Of a stretch of 64,000 nucleotides of DNA, positions 7,163 through 15,424 are shown piece after piece; position 1 is the first letter of the stretch; each line of letters starts with the position of its first letter. Below the pieces are notes generated by a model. That model did not search any database and was not told the origin of the DNA. It was given only the letters and a program-made list of their open reading frames with translations. The translations under genes and the position numbers were made by a program. Source of the DNA: Microbacterium testaceum (lineage in GTDB: Bacteria > Actinomycetota > Actinomycetes > Actinomycetales > Microbacteriaceae); NCBI RefSeq assembly GCF_029761935.1, contig NZ_CP121699.1:310001-374000 (forward strand), in the 5' to 3' direction.

Positions 7163-7780
7163 GTGATCTCCCGCCGCCTGGTGCCCGCTGCGATCGGCGT
7201 CGTCGCGCTCGTCGGGGTGCTCAGCGCGTGCAGCCTCGCCCCGGAGCCGGTCGAAACCCGTCTTCCTCCCGGGCTCGTCGCCTCGAGCCCTCCGCCCACG
7301 GTCGCCGTGCCCTCGCCCTCCGTCGTCACGACGTCTCCCGCCCCGGTCTCGTCGACGGCCCCGTCGGCTCCCGCCGCAGGATCCGGCACCGACGCCGTCT
7401 CGTGCGGCGACGGGGGAAGCCAGACCGTATCGGGGGCCGAGCAGAGCGTCCGCATCGTCGGAACGTGCGCCGAGCTCACCGTTTCGGGGTCGGCCCTCAC
7501 CGTCGACGCCTCGGAGGCCTCGATTGGTACCCTCCGCATCTCTGGCGACCGCGCCCGCATCGACGCCGGGTCGATCGATGCCCTCATCCTGCAGGGCAAT
7601 GACGGCTCGGTCCGTTCCTCGGGGGCGATCGGCAGCGCCGACCTGAGCGGCGATCGGTCCACGATCCAGGCGGGCGGTGCGATCTCGGCCGTCACGGTCC
7701 GCGGGCAGGACAACATCGTGAGCGCCACGGGCGGCATCGGCACCCAGACCGTCGAGGGCCGCGGCAACCGGATCGGATGA
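7163..7780 (+). CDS. Secreted lipoprotein with a DUF3060-type repeat domain
   Basis: The protein has a typical lipoprotein signal: basic start, hydrophobic stretch and the lipobox LSAC with Cys23. A Pro/Ser/Thr/Ala-rich linker (about residues 30-90) is followed by a C-terminal domain of short repeated beta units (GTCAELTVSG, SIGTLRISGD, SIDALILQGN, AIGSADLSGD and similar), as in DUF3060 proteins. These probably stack as a small beta-helix at the outer cell surface. The function is unknown. The GTG start is chosen because it directly precedes the signal peptide and sits six bases after a -10 box. It is convergent with the M23 peptidase gene, 14 bases apart. Confidence 0.85.
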   Translation: MISRRLVPAAIGVVALVGVLSACSLAPEPVETRLPPGLVASSPPPTVAVPSPSVVTTSPAPVSSTAPSAPAAGSGTDAVSCGDGGSQTVSGAEQSVRIVGTCAELTVSGSALTVDASEASIGTLRISGDRARIDAGSIDALILQGNDGSVRSSGAIGSADLSGDRSTIQAGGAISAVTVRGQDNIVSATGGIGTQTVEGRGNRIG

Positions 7781-7794
7781 GCGGGCCCGCCGAG

Positions 7795-8298
7795 TCACCT
7801 CTCGCAGCAGGGCAGCAGCACCGCTCGCGGGACGCCGCCCAGCAGCCGCAGCGGATTCACGTACTCACCGTTCCACCGCACCCCGAAGTGGACGGTCGCG
7901 GGGCCGGCGTGCCCACCGTCGTCCACCCGCCCCACCGGTGACGCGCGCGCGACGAAAGCACCCACATTCAGGTCGGTGACCACGGGTTCCAGCGTCGTCA
8001 CGAGGCCGTCGCCGTGGTCGATGGTCACGATGTCGCGCCCGGCTACGGCCCCCACGAAGGCGACGCGGCCATCCGCGGGGGACCGGACCGAATCTCCCGC
8101 GAGATCGAGCCCGCGGTGACCCGGACCGTACAAGTGAGCAGGGGCGATGAACGGCCGCACCACCCGGGCCGGAATCGCGGGCCACACCCAGGCGAGGTCG
8201 CCGAGCGGGTCGCCGTCGGACGCTTCAGCGGGCGGCGAGACGAGGAGCGTCGCCGTCAGAAGGGCGAGAGTGATGAGGCGGGCGGATGCCGGGATCAT
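7795..8298 (-). CDS. Secreted M23-family metallopeptidase (LytM-like)
   Basis: M23 peptidases cut peptidoglycan cross-bridges. Starting at the ATG at 8298 (GGGAGAG upstream) the protein is 167 aa, with a signal peptide (MIPASARLITLALLTATLL... ending PPAEAS). The M23 core follows: GHRGLDLAGD, a GRVAFVG turn, DHGDGLVTTLEP and a final TVHFGVRWNG. The GHRGLDL His and Asp and the His of VHFGVR match the zinc ligands; the second catalytic His normally seen just before is less clear, so activity is not certain. It is a common neighbour between xerC and rpsB in this family. The longer upstream open frame is not supported. Confidence 0.85.
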   Translation of the reverse strand: MIPASARLITLALLTATLLVSPPAEASDGDPLGDLAWVWPAIPARVVRPFIAPAHLYGPGHRGLDLAGDSVRSPADGRVAFVGAVAGRDIVTIDHGDGLVTTLEPVVTDLNVGAFVARASPVGRVDDGGHAGPATVHFGVRWNGEYVNPLRLLGGVPRAVLLPCCER

Positions 8299-8395
8299 CC
8301 GCGAAGTCTTCTCTCCCTGGGTCCGCGCCGAGCGTGGTGGAGGTGAGACCGGGGAGAGTTCGCGCCCCGCACGCGGGTGGGGAGGAGCAGTCCTG

Positions 8396-8613
8396 TATGC
8401 TGGAGGACGCATCTCGCATGTCGGGATGACTCCGCGTGCCCACAGCGCATCGCGCCGCCCTCCGGGGCAGCGCACCGCGCGGCATCCACACCCCCTGGTC
8501 CTCCGCTTCAGCGGATGGCGGGTGTGCGCCGGGTACCAGGCTCGTCAGACGGATCGTCTGGCGCGAACAACCACAACCACGGTGCGAAAGCGCCCAGAAA
8601 CAGGAGTACGACC
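8396..8613 (+). promoter_or_regulatory. rpsB promoter and structured 5' leader
   Basis: TATGCT at 8396-8401 is a good -10 candidate and would give a leader of about 205 bases. The leader contains the stem CAGACG-GAT-CGTCTG (8546-8560) and other GC-rich inverted segments before the AGGAG ribosome binding site at 8602. Long leaders before rpsB often serve S2 autoregulation; here that is inference. Confidence 0.4.
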
Positions 8614-9486
8614 ATGGCCGTCGTCACCATCCGCCAGCTGCTCGACAGCGGCGTTCACTTCGGACACCAGACCCGCCGGTGGAACCCGAAGGTGAAGCGC
8701 TTCATTCTGACCGAGCGCTCGGGCATCCACATCATCGACCTCCAGCAGTCGCTCGGCTACATCGACAAGGCGTACGAGTTCGTCAAGGAGACCGTCGCGC
8801 ACGGCGGCACCATCCTCTTCGTCGGCACCAAGAAGCAGGCGCAGGAAGTCCTCGCCGAGCAGGCGACCCGCGTGGGCCAGCCCTACGTCAACCAGCGCTG
8901 GCTCGGTGGCCTCCTCACCAACTTCCAGACGGTGTCGAAGCGCCTCGCCCGCATGAAGGAGCTCGAGGAGCTCGACTACGAGAACCCGGCCGAGAGCGGC
9001 TTCACCAAAAAGGAGCTCCTGCTCAAGAAGCGCGAGCTCGACAAGCTGCACAAGTCGCTCGGTGGTATCCGCAACCTGCAGAAGACCCCCTCGGCGATCT
9101 GGGTCGTCGACGCCAAGCGCGAGCACCTCGCGGTCGACGAGGCCAAGAAGCTCGGCATCCCCGTGATCGGCATCCTCGACACGAACGCCGACCCCGACGA
9201 GTTCCAGTACCCGATCCCCGGCAACGACGACGCGATCCGCTCGGTGAGCCTGCTCACGCGCATCATCGCCGACGCCGCCGCCGAGGGCCTCATCCAGCGC
9301 CACCAGCCCGCCGGTGAAGAAGAGGCCGCCGAGCCCCTCGCCGAGTGGGAGCGCGAGCTGCTCGAGACCCCCGCCGAGTCGACCGACGAGGCTCCCGCCG
9401 CTGAGGCGACCGAGGCCCCGGCCGCCGAGTCGACCGAGGCCGCCGAGACCGAGGCCGCTGACGCCGAGGCAACCGACAGCAAGTAA
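8614..9486 (+). CDS. rpsB: 30S ribosomal protein S2
   Basis: S2 binds late at the head-body junction of the small subunit and is needed for S1/mRNA recruitment. The 290-aa product starts [20 protein letters not shown], and contains the family motifs [27 protein letters not shown] and [10 protein letters not shown]. The conserved core ends at about residue 240. A 45-residue tail of Glu/Ala/Thr repeats follows, as often seen in actinobacterial S2. The start is fixed by AGGAG ten bases upstream. It is followed by tsf after 153 bases, as in most bacteria. Confidence 0.98.
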   Translation: MAVVTIRQLLDSGVHFGHQTRRWNPKVKRFILTERSGIHIIDLQQSLGYIDKAYEFVKETVAHGGTILFVGTKKQAQEVLAEQATRVGQPYVNQRWLGGLLTNFQTVSKRLARMKELEELDYENPAESGFTKKELLLKKRELDKLHKSLGGIRNLQKTPSAIWVVDAKREHLAVDEAKKLGIPVIGILDTNADPDEFQYPIPGNDDAIRSVSLLTRIIADAAAEGLIQRHQPAGEEEAAEPLAEWERELLETPAESTDEAPAAEATEAPAAESTEAAETEAADAEATDSK

Positions 9487-9639
9487 GCCGCGAGGCGTTC
9501 CGTTCTCCTCCGCGTGAACGGCCCGCTACCCGCACAGGCTACGATCCGGCGGGGTCGTGACAGCTCCCTCTTCGGAGGGTGGCGACACGGCCCCGCCGGG
9601 CTCACATCTAGAACGCAAACGACAAGGAGACGCCACACC

Positions 9640-10467
9640 ATGGCAAACTTCACGATCGCCGATATCAAGGCGCTGCGCGAGCAGCTCGGCACGGGCATGG
9701 TCGACACCAAGAAGGCGCTCGAAGAGGCTGACGGCGACGTCGAGAAGGCCGTCGAGATCCTGCGACTCAAGGGTGCGAAGGGCAACGCCAAGCGCGCCGA
9801 CCGTTCGACCAGCGAGGGCCTCGTCGCCGCCCGCGAGAACAACGGTTCCGTCACGCTTCTCGAACTCGCGTGCGAGACCGACTTCGTCGCCAAGAACGAG
9901 CGCTTCATCGCTCTGGCCGACAAGGTCGTCGACGCAGCCGCCGCCGCCGGTGCCGACTCGGTCGAGGCCGCCCTGGCCGCCGACGCCGACGGCAAGACCG
10001 TCGAGCAGCTCATCTCGGACGAGGCCGCGATCATCGGCGAGAAGGTCGAGCTCCGTCGCGTGCGCACCATCTCGGGCGACAAGTTCGAGGTCTACCTGCA
10101 CAAGACCAGCAAGGACCTGCCCCCGCAGGTCGGCGTCGTCCTCGCCTACTCGGGCGATGACGCCGAGACCGCTCGCTCGATCGCGCAGCACATCTCGTTC
10201 GCCAACCCCTCGTACCTCACCCGCGACGCCGTTCCCGAGGCCGACGTCGAGAAGGAGCGCGAGATCGTCACCGAGATCTCCCGCAACGAGGGCAAGCCCG
10301 AGGCCGCGCTGCCGAAGATCGTCGAGGGCCGCGTGAACGCGTTTTTCAAGCAGGTCTCGCTGCTCGACCAGGACTACGCGAAGGACAACAAGCTGTCCGT
10401 CGCCAAGGTCGCGTCCGACGCCGGTCTCACGCTGACCGACTTCGCCCGCTTCAAGGTCGGCGCGTAA
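9640..10467 (+). CDS. tsf: Translation elongation factor Ts
   Basis: EF-Ts exchanges GDP for GTP on EF-Tu. The 275-aa protein has the N-terminal UBA-like domain with LREQLGTGMVDTKKALEE, then the coiled core domains with ACETDFVAKNERF and the C-terminal helix region. AAGGAG stands 11 bases before the ATG. It ends before a REP-like sequence and a strong terminator, so rpsB-tsf is a unit separate from pyrH. Confidence 0.98.
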   Translation: MANFTIADIKALREQLGTGMVDTKKALEEADGDVEKAVEILRLKGAKGNAKRADRSTSEGLVAARENNGSVTLLELACETDFVAKNERFIALADKVVDAAAAAGADSVEAALAADADGKTVEQLISDEAAIIGEKVELRRVRTISGDKFEVYLHKTSKDLPPQVGVVLAYSGDDAETARSIAQHISFANPSYLTRDAVPEADVEKEREIVTEISRNEGKPEAALPKIVEGRVNAFFKQVSLLDQDYAKDNKLSVAKVASDAGLTLTDFARFKVGA

Positions 10468-10486
10468 CCCTTCGACAGGCTCAGGG
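10468..10486 (+). repeat. Single copy of a dispersed 19-bp repeat
   Basis: CCCTTCGACAGGCTCAGGG begins immediately after the tsf stop. An identical copy lies at 60866-60884 within a larger palindromic block, so it is a dispersed intergenic element of this genome. Confidence 0.6.
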
Positions 10487-10496
10487 CCCGTCATGA

Positions 10497-10528
10497 GGCC
10501 CGGGATGCCACGGCATCCCGGGCCTTTT
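10497..10528 (+). terminator. tsf intrinsic terminator
   Basis: An 11-13 bp stem (GGCCCGGGATGCC with its complement) is followed by TTTT. The two arms carry GGATGCC and GGCATCC as an inverted pair. Confidence 0.9.
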
Positions 10529-10611
10529 CCCTGCCCGCGTCCCATATCGGTTCCTGCGTATCGGTCGCGGGTGCGGGGGGATAGTTTGTTCAAGACGAGA
10601 GGACATCACAC

Positions 10612-11331
10612 GTGATCGATGAAGCCACCAAGCGCCGCCGAGTTCTGCTGAAGCTGTCGGGGGAGGCGTTCGGCGGCGGCCAACTGGGCGTGAATCCCGA
10701 CGTCGTGGGCCAGATCGCCCGTGAGATCGCCGAGGCCGTCGACCGCGTCGACATCGCCATCGTCGTCGGCGGGGGCAACTTCTTCCGCGGCGCCGAGCTC
10801 AGCCAGCGCGGCATGGACCGCGGGCGGGCCGACTACATGGGAATGCTCGGCACCGTGATGAACTCCCTCGCGCTGCAGGACTTCCTTGAGCAGGCGGGGG
10901 CCGCCACGCGCGTGCAGTCCGCCATCTCGATGACCCAAGTCGCGGAGCCCTACATCCCGCGTCGTGCTGTCCGTCACCTCGAAAAGGGTCGCGTCGTGAT
11001 CTTCGGCGCCGGCGCCGGACTGCCGTACTTCTCCACCGACACCGTCGCCGCCCAGCGCGCGCTCGAGATCGGAGCGACCGAGGTCCTCGTCGCGAAGAAC
11101 GGCGTCGACGGGGTCTACACGGCCGACCCGAACGTGGATCCGACGGCCACGAAGCTCGACCACGTCACCTACAACGACGCCCTGCAGAAGGGTCTGAAGG
11201 TCGTGGACTCCACGGCGTTCAGCCTCTGCATGGACAACGGAATGGATATGCGCGTGTTCGGCATGGAGCCGGCCGGAAACGTCACCCGGGCCCTTCTCGG
11301 CGAGACGATGGGCACCCTCGTCACCGCATGA
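10612..11331 (+). CDS. pyrH: Uridylate kinase
   Basis: PyrH phosphorylates UMP to UDP, the bacterial-type hexameric amino-acid-kinase fold enzyme. The 239-aa product has [20 protein letters not shown], a glycine-rich [17 protein letters not shown] and the [15 protein letters not shown] segment typical of the family. The GTG start has GAGAGGA about 10 bases upstream. A -10 candidate TAGTTT at 10582-10587 suggests a short leader. It is followed by frr, the usual pair. Confidence 0.97.
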   Translation: MIDEATKRRRVLLKLSGEAFGGGQLGVNPDVVGQIAREIAEAVDRVDIAIVVGGGNFFRGAELSQRGMDRGRADYMGMLGTVMNSLALQDFLEQAGAATRVQSAISMTQVAEPYIPRRAVRHLEKGRVVIFGAGAGLPYFSTDTVAAQRALEIGATEVLVAKNGVDGVYTADPNVDPTATKLDHVTYNDALQKGLKVVDSTAFSLCMDNGMDMRVFGMEPAGNVTRALLGETMGTLVTA

Positions 11332-11370
11332 CGCGCCGCGCGGGCCCGGGGAGCCGGGCCCGCGCGCGAC

Positions 11371-11376
11371 TAGACT
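11371..11376 (+). promoter_or_regulatory. frr promoter -10 box
   Basis: TAGACT precedes frr by 30 bases, leaving a leader of about 24 bases that includes a GGAG ribosome binding site. It follows a GC-rich inverted segment downstream of pyrH. Confidence 0.5.
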
Positions 11377-11406
11377 GAACAGCCAGTCCCAACGAATGGA
11401 GTCACC

Positions 11407-11961
11407 ATGATTTCCGATGTCCTCGCCGATGCCGGAGCGCGTATGGATCGCGCCGTGGAGGCCGCCAAGGAAGACTTCGCGACGGTCCGTACCGGACGCG
11501 CGAACCCCCAGATGTTCCAGAAGGTGCTGGTCGACTACTACGGCTCGCCCACCCCGCTGGCTCAGCTCGCCTCGCTGAACAACCCCGAGGCGCGCACTCT
11601 CGTCATCAACCCGTACGACAAGTCGGCGTTGAAGGCGATCGAGCAGGCGATCCGCGACATGCCGAACCTCGGGGTGAACCCGACGAACGACGGCAACATC
11701 GTCCGCGTCACCATGCCCGAGCTCACGCAGGACCGCCGCAAGGAGTACGTCAAGATCGTGCGCGGCAAGGGCGAGGACGCCAAGGTGCAGGTCCGCAACC
11801 TGCGCCGCAAGGCCAAGGACGACCTCGACGCGCTCAAGAGCGACGTCGGCGAGGACGAGCTGGTCCGCGCCGAGAAGGAGCTCGACACCGTCACGCGCAC
11901 GCACGTCGACCTCATCGACGAGGCTCTCAAGCGCAAAGAGGCTGAGCTCCTCGAGGTCTGA
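11407..11961 (+). CDS. frr: Ribosome recycling factor
   Basis: RRF splits post-termination ribosomes with EF-G. The 184-aa length and the motifs [43 protein letters not shown] and RRKEYVKIV are diagnostic. The ATG has GGAG seven bases upstream. cdsA follows after five bases, so they are probably cotranscribed. Confidence 0.98.
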   Translation: MISDVLADAGARMDRAVEAAKEDFATVRTGRANPQMFQKVLVDYYGSPTPLAQLASLNNPEARTLVINPYDKSALKAIEQAIRDMPNLGVNPTNDGNIVRVTMPELTQDRRKEYVKIVRGKGEDAKVQVRNLRRKAKDDLDALKSDVGEDELVRAEKELDTVTRTHVDLIDEALKRKEAELLEV

Positions 11962-11966
11962 CCCCC

Positions 11967-13019
11967 ATGCCCGACGCTCCCGAGATCGGCGACAGCGAGC
12001 CGGTCGATCCGTCCGTCTCGCCGCGCCGGGCCGATTCAGCGCGCCGTTCGCCGACCACGGGCGAGGGGGTGACCGCAATCGAGTCGCAGCTGCGCGCGAT
12101 GCGGTCGGACGCCGATCAGCGGATCGCGCACGCCCGCGCCGAGTTCGACCAGGCCAACGAGCGGATCAAGCAGCGCACGGGGCGCGACCTCATCGTGGCG
12201 ACCCTGATCGGTGTCGGCATCGGCGTGATCGTCATCGCCTCGCTGATCTTCGTCAAGTGGCTGTTCGTCCTGTTCGCGGCCGCCGCGATGGTGCTGGGCG
12301 TCCTCGAGTTCTCGCGCGCCCTCCAGGTGGCGGGGCGTCGCGTCGATGTGGTCCCGCAGCTCGTCATGGGGTTCCTGCTCCTGCTGAGCGGGTTCTTCCT
12401 GGGCCCGTGGGTGCACTGGATCGCCACCCTCGTCGCCGTCGTCGTCGTGATCGTCTGGCGCCTGACGGCCCAGATGTTCGCCGCCGACGGTCGCGCTCAC
12501 ATCGAGGTGATCGGCGACGTCCTCGTCGCGAGCTTCGTGCAGCTGTACGTGCCCTTCCTGACGAGTGTCGCGATGATCCTCCTCGCGCAGCCCCGCGGGG
12601 AGTGGTGGGTGCTCGCATTCCTCATCCTGGCGGTGGCGGCCGACACCGGCGCGTACGTCTCGGGCTTGACGTTCGGCCGGGGTGGTCGGCATCCGATGGC
12701 CCCCCGCATCAGCCCCAAGAAGACCTGGGAGGGCTTCGCGGGAGCGTGCGTCGCGGCGCTCGTGGCGGGCGCGCTCCTGGCCGCCTTCATGCTGCAGGTG
12801 CCGTGGTGGGCCGGTCTCATCTTCGGGGCCGTGGTCCTCGCGACGGCGACCGTGGGCGACCTCGGGGAGTCGATGCTCAAGCGGGACCTGGGCATCAAGG
12901 ACATGAGCTCGTGGCTTCCGGGTCACGGGGGAGTGCTCGACCGCCTCGACTCGATCCTGCCGTCGGCGACCGCCGCCCTGGTGATGTTCTATCTGCTGTC
13001 CCCCCTGGGAGTGTCATGA
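11967..13019 (+). CDS. cdsA: Phosphatidate cytidylyltransferase (CDP-diglyceride synthase)
   Basis: CdsA makes CDP-diacylglycerol from phosphatidic acid and CTP in the membrane, the branch point of phospholipid synthesis. The protein has a hydrophilic N-terminus of about 75 residues with a coiled-coil-like part, then eight or so hydrophobic segments. The signature near the C-terminus, SMLKRDLGIKDMSSWLPGHG followed by DRLDS, is intact, as is the upstream PKKTWEG. At 350 aa it is longer than E. coli CdsA because of the N-terminal extension. Its stop overlaps the next gene by ATGA. Confidence 0.95.
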   Translation: MPDAPEIGDSEPVDPSVSPRRADSARRSPTTGEGVTAIESQLRAMRSDADQRIAHARAEFDQANERIKQRTGRDLIVATLIGVGIGVIVIASLIFVKWLFVLFAAAAMVLGVLEFSRALQVAGRRVDVVPQLVMGFLLLLSGFFLGPWVHWIATLVAVVVVIVWRLTAQMFAADGRAHIEVIGDVLVASFVQLYVPFLTSVAMILLAQPRGEWWVLAFLILAVAADTGAYVSGLTFGRGGRHPMAPRISPKKTWEGFAGACVAALVAGALLAAFMLQVPWWAGLIFGAVVLATATVGDLGESMLKRDLGIKDMSSWLPGHGGVLDRLDSILPSATAALVMFYLLSPLGVS

Positions 13020-13591
13020 CCGAGACGCCGATCCACGACACCGTGGCCGCGACGCCGTTCCCCACGACCTCGGGTCGCACCAAGGGGTACGAGAAGCGCG
13101 CGGTCGACGTCTTCCTGGCCCGCGCGCGCGAAGCGTTCGAAGCCGACGAGGTCGGGGCCCTGCGCTCCTCCGAGGTTCGCGCCGCTGCCTTCCCGCTCGT
13201 CAAGGGCGGATACAAGGTGGAGGCCGTGGACGCCGCTCTCGGCCGTGTTGAGGACGCCTTCGCCGCGCGGGAGCGCGAGCACGCCCTCTCGCGTCTCGGC
13301 GCTCGCGCGTGGGTCGCCGAGACCCGGGACACGGCGCAGGTCGTGCTCGACCGTCTTCGTCGTCCGCGGGGTTCGCGCTTCGATCGCGTCGGCCTCTTGC
13401 GCTACGGCTACCGGGTCGACGAGGTGGACGTCGTCGCCGATCGCGTCGCCCGCTACCTCGCGGCGGGTGATCCGGTGACACCCGATCAGGTGCGCTCGGT
13501 CGCGTTCCGCATGCAGCGCGGGGGATACCGCGAAACCCAGGTCGACGCCGTCCTCGACGCCGTCGTCGAAGTGATGCTCGCGGTCGGATGA
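13016..13591 (+). CDS. DivIVA-domain protein with repeated DivI1A motifs
   Basis: The 191-aa protein carries at least three short DivIVA-type units of the form F-x-x-V-x-x-G-Y-x-x-x-x-V-D (VKGGYKVEAVD, LRYGYRVDEVDVVADRV, MQRGGYRETQVDAVLD). These resemble the membrane-binding N-terminal part of DivIVA/Wag31 but without its long coiled coil. Such proteins are common in actinobacteria beside cdsA and are thought to act in polar or septal organisation; the exact role here is unknown. Translational coupling to cdsA is suggested by the ATGA overlap. Confidence 0.8.
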   Translation: MTETPIHDTVAATPFPTTSGRTKGYEKRAVDVFLARAREAFEADEVGALRSSEVRAAAFPLVKGGYKVEAVDAALGRVEDAFAAREREHALSRLGARAWVAETRDTAQVVLDRLRRPRGSRFDRVGLLRYGYRVDEVDVVADRVARYLAAGDPVTPDQVRSVAFRMQRGGYRETQVDAVLDAVVEVMLAVG

Positions 13592-13624
13592 CCCCGACGC
13601 GTGGCATCCGGCCTCGGGCGTCGG

Positions 13625-13630
13625 TAGAAT
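13625..13630 (+). promoter_or_regulatory. -10 box for the transglycosylase-like gene
   Basis: TAGAAT ends ten bases before the GTG at 13641, and no Shine-Dalgarno sequence intervenes, which fits a leaderless or near-leaderless mRNA. Confidence 0.5.
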
Positions 13631-13640
13631 CGAGCGCACT

Positions 13641-14354
13641 GTGACTTCTGGTTCGGAACTTTCGCGCGCATCCACGTCCCGTGTCGCCCGCCGGGGCGCC
13701 TCGGTCGACGTGGTCCCGCCGTCTCTCCCGCACCGTTCCAGCCCCCGCTGGTCGCGTCGTCGCGGTGTGGTCGGCGTCTTCGGGGCTGCGGCCGCGGTCT
13801 TGTTCGTCGGTGCCTACGTCGGCCCGATGGGCGCCTCTCTGCTGCCGGCCCAGGCCGAGGAGCCGCACACGGTCACCCTGTACGCCGAGGGTCTCGGCGA
13901 CACGCAGGCCGTGTCGACCTCGGGCGAGAAGCAGGCGCCGCAACTCGACCGGGCCAGCTACAACGTCTACGTCAAGCCGAAGCCGACGCCCACCCCGACG
14001 CCGACGCCGTCCCGCGAGAAGGACTCCGGCTCCGGTTCGTCCTCGGGCAACGCCGGTCCCATGCTCTACACCGGCGGTGGCGCTCCCGCCGAGTGGATGG
14101 CCGCGGCCGGCATCTCCGAATCCGACATGGGCTTCGTGGACTACATCGTCAGTCGCGAGAGCGGCTGGAACCCGAACGCGACGAACCGCTCGTCCGGCGC
14201 CTGCGGCCTCGTGCAGGCCCTTCCGTGCAGCAAGGTCCCCGGCAACGGCTACGACCCGGTCGACAATCTGCGCTGGGGAACCGGCTACGCCACCGGGCGT
14301 TACGGCGGATGGGCCGGCGCCTACGCGTTCTGGTCCGCCAACCACTGGTGGTGA
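13641..14354 (+). CDS. Membrane-anchored or secreted lytic transglycosylase-like protein
   Basis: After a basic cytoplasmic start the 237-aa protein has one hydrophobic segment (about residues 42-62), a spacer, and a PTPTPTP linker. A C-terminal domain follows with DYIVSRESGWNPNATN, AGLV-like turn (ACGLVQALPCSKVPG) and WGTGYATGRYGGWAGAYAFW. The RESGWNP segment gives the catalytic Glu expected of SLT-type muramidases. It ends in the HWW motif often seen in actinobacterial extracellular SLT proteins. It probably remodels peptidoglycan. Two cysteines in the domain may form a disulfide. Confidence 0.85.
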   Translation: MTSGSELSRASTSRVARRGASVDVVPPSLPHRSSPRWSRRRGVVGVFGAAAAVLFVGAYVGPMGASLLPAQAEEPHTVTLYAEGLGDTQAVSTSGEKQAPQLDRASYNVYVKPKPTPTPTPTPSREKDSGSGSSSGNAGPMLYTGGGAPAEWMAAAGISESDMGFVDYIVSRESGWNPNATNRSSGACGLVQALPCSKVPGNGYDPVDNLRWGTGYATGRYGGWAGAYAFWSANHWW

Positions 14355-14363
14355 GCGGCATCC

Positions 14364-14651
14364 ATGCCCCGCTCCCGTAAACGCCGCCCGGACTCCTCTC
14401 GCGGCGACGAGTCGCTCGACCGTCTGATCGCGGGGTGGAAGCGCACCGAGGTCAAGCGGGGCGGGGAGTGGACGGTGCAGCCCATCTCGGGCCCGCAGGC
14501 GGTCAAGGACTACCTGTGCCCCGGGTGCGGTCGGACCGTCGAGGCCGGAACCGCTCACGTGGTGGTCTGGCGCGCCGACGGCGTCCTCGGGGACGCGGCC
14601 GATCTCGCCGCCCGTCGTCATTGGCACACGCACTGTTGGAGGATCGCCTGA
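14364..14651 (+). CDS. Small conserved zinc-binding protein, 95 aa
   Basis: The protein is basic at the N-terminus and has CPGCG near residue 52 and a HWHTHCW segment near the end. Together these give a plausible Cys2-His-Cys metal site. It resembles small conserved actinobacterial proteins that carry an uninformative ATP/GTP-binding label; I see no nucleotide-binding motif. The start codon lies ten bases after the previous stop, and its stop overlaps the next ATG by one base, so it is probably translated with the hydrolase. Confidence 0.75.
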   Translation: MPRSRKRRPDSSRGDESLDRLIAGWKRTEVKRGGEWTVQPISGPQAVKDYLCPGCGRTVEAGTAHVVVWRADGVLGDAADLAARRHWHTHCWRIA

Positions 14652-15373
14652 TGGAGATTCGCGGACCCGTTCTTCTGCCCGCCCGTCGCGAGGACGTCGA
14701 GCTGCGCACGGTCGACGAGCTGACCCTGGTGGGCGAGCTGGCGCTCCCGGCCGATCGCGACCCGGTCGCCACCCTGGTCACGCTTCACCCCCTGCCCACG
14801 GCGGGCGGTTTCATGGACTCGCACATCCTGCGTAAGGCGGCGGGCCGGTTGCCGGCGTTGGCCGACCTCGCGGTGCTGCGTTTCAACACGCGGGGAACGA
14901 CGTCTCCGCGCGGGACGAGCGACGGGGCCTTTGACGGGGGTGCGAACGAGTGCTTCGACGTCGCGGCCGCCGTCGATTTCGTCCGTGAGCGCGGTCTTCC
15001 GCGGCCGTGGCTCGTCGGCTGGTCGTTCGGCACCGAGCTGGCGCTCAAGTATGGTCGCGATCACGATATCGAGGGCGTCATCCTGCTCTCGCCCCCGCTG
15101 CACCGCGCGACGGCCGACGAGGTCGCCGCCTGGGCGGGCGACGAGCGCCGCATGGTCGTGCTCGTCCCCGAGTTCGACGACTACCTGCGTCCCGACGAGG
15201 CCCGCGAGCGATTCTCGTCGGTACCGGATGCCACGCTCATCGCGGTCGAGGGCGGCAAGCACCTGTGGGTCGGCGAGACGCAGACCCGTCGCGTGCTCAC
15301 CGAGATCGTCGCGGCGGTCAACCCGGACGCCCTGCCACTTCCGGTGGAGTGGGACGGCGAGATCGCGGGCTGA
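14651..15373 (+). CDS. Alpha/beta-hydrolase family protein
   Basis: The 240-aa protein has the hydrolase fold elements: an early strand and LHPLPTAGG oxyanion region, FNTRGT, then the nucleophile elbow GWSFGTELA, in which Ser is the expected catalytic residue. A late acidic position in VPEFDDYLRP and the His of VEGGKHLW complete a probable triad. It resembles the small dienelactone hydrolase-like or YheT/CocE-type alpha/beta-hydrolases found in actinobacteria. The substrate is unknown. It overlaps the preceding small gene by one base. Confidence 0.85.
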   Translation: MEIRGPVLLPARREDVELRTVDELTLVGELALPADRDPVATLVTLHPLPTAGGFMDSHILRKAAGRLPALADLAVLRFNTRGTTSPRGTSDGAFDGGANECFDVAAAVDFVRERGLPRPWLVGWSFGTELALKYGRDHDIEGVILLSPPLHRATADEVAAWAGDERRMVVLVPEFDDYLRPDEARERFSSVPDATLIAVEGGKHLWVGETQTRRVLTEIVAAVNPDALPLPVEWDGEIAG

Positions 15374-15398
15374 ACCCGCGCGCCGGTGCTCCGGCGTC

Positions 15399-15424
15399 GA
15401 GCCCGGGTGTTCGCGGACGGGCTC
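15399..15424. terminator. Possible terminator between convergent genes
   Basis: GAGCCCG and CGGGCTC form a seven-bp stem around a 12-base loop between the hydrolase stop and the AI-2E gene stop. There is no T-run. Confidence 0.3.

Noticed and set aside
4940-7798. 952-aa open frame on the minus strand opposite dprA, xerC and the lipoprotein gene
   Set aside because: It is Arg/Gly/Ala/His-rich, has no domain, and mirrors well-identified genes; long antisense frames are a by-product of high GC.
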